Part shown: positions 5,139 through 5,325 of the stretch, piece by piece
Numbering within the stretch: the first letter of the stretch is position 1
Layout of the letters: each line of letters opens with the position of its first letter
Assembly (NCBI GenBank): GCA_018819665.1
Contig: JAHJOY010000061.1
Location: 1 to 5,325 of the forward strand
Length of the DNA: 5,325 nt
Source of the DNA: a bacterium
GTDB lineage: Bacteria > Atribacterota > Phoenicimicrobiia > Phoenicimicrobiales > Phoenicimicrobiaceae
Direction: 5' to 3'
Made by a program: the position numbers and the translations under genes
The notes under the pieces: generated by a model
Seen by the model: the letters and a program-made list of their open reading frames with translations, nothing else
Told to the model about the DNA's origin: nothing
Database searches by the model: none

Positions 5139-5325
5139 ATGAAAGAAAATCGCTTTGTAGTTTATAGATTGCAAAAATTAGCAATTTTGCTCAGGATTTT
5201 AGGTTTTGATGTCCTGCATTTTCAAGATGATTATATATCAGTTATTAATCTGACTAAAAGAGAGTATAGAATTTTGTTATCCAGGGTAAAGTTTTTAAGA
5301 AAATTACCCTGGATTTTTTATCTTG
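5139..5325 (+). CDS. Partial ORF resembling the Mut7-C (DUF82) RNase domain, cut by the window end
   Basis: An ATG 3 nt after the preceding stop opens a frame that stays open for 62 codons to the edge. The protein begins MKENRFVVYRLQKLAILLRI and continues with LGFDVL (21-26) and REYRILLSRV (41-50). This order (FVV, KLA..LR.LGFD, then RILL.R) is that of the Mut7-C / DUF82 domain, a PIN-like putative RNase fold. Typical members have FVVD and ILLTRD; here the matching positions are Tyr9 and Val50, so two expected acidic residues are absent. No good SD is visible, and translation may depend on coupling to the aminotransferase gene. It may be a non-catalytic relative or a decaying gene. The rest lies outside the window, so length and intactness cannot be judged. 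Confidence 0.55.
   Translation, partial: MKENRFVVYRLQKLAILLRILGFDVLHFQDDYISVINLTKREYRILLSRVKFLRKLPWIFYL

Overview
This window comes from an AT-rich bacterial chromosome with strong Shine-Dalgarno sites (GGAGG and AAGGGG types) and tightly packed genes, all on the + strand. Glutamate racemase indicates a peptidoglycan-making bacterium. The low GC, the gene set and the dispersed hairpin repeats would suit an uncultured anaerobe, for example one of the candidate phyla. That placement is only an impression; nothing here fixes the taxon.

Bases 1-1748 are a polyamine operon. A short leader holds a run of seven G and a 9-bp hairpin just before the first start codon. Next come speD (AdoMet decarboxylase proenzyme) and a second, diverged SpeD-family gene that overlaps it by 14 nt. 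The third gene is speE (spermidine synthase, TTG start). The second SpeD-like protein keeps Ser, His and Cys at the same mutual spacing as the canonical pyruvoyl enzyme (S78/H83/C98 against S63/H68/C83) but has lost the surrounding HTWPE motif. The favoured reading is a SpeD homologue that has changed substrate to ornithine or arginine. The operon would then encode a compact route: amino acid to diamine, AdoMet to decarboxylated AdoMet, and both to spermidine. A non-catalytic partner of SpeD is the main alternative.

Bases 1813-2619 encode MurI (D-glutamate supply for the cell wall). The 271-nt gap at 2620-2890 is packed with inverted repeats: an 18-bp perfect palindrome, a roughly 125-bp composite hairpin element and a separate 9-bp-stem hairpin. 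A candidate promoter and a strong RBS for the next gene follow.

Bases 2891-3799 encode branched-chain aminotransferase IlvE. The 145-nt gap at 3800-3944 carries a long, nearly perfect inverted repeat that resembles the REP/MITE hairpins mobilised by IS200-like Y1 transposases. It contains a perfect TTGACA -35 box. Bases 3945-5135 encode a class I aspartate-type aminotransferase. Three bases after its stop begins an ORF, cut by the window end, that resembles the Mut7-C (DUF82) RNase domain but lacks the expected acidic residues.

The feature most worth a second look is the tandem speD / speD-like / speE arrangement. After it come the leader hairpin, the repeat-borne promoter and the degenerate Mut7-C ORF.
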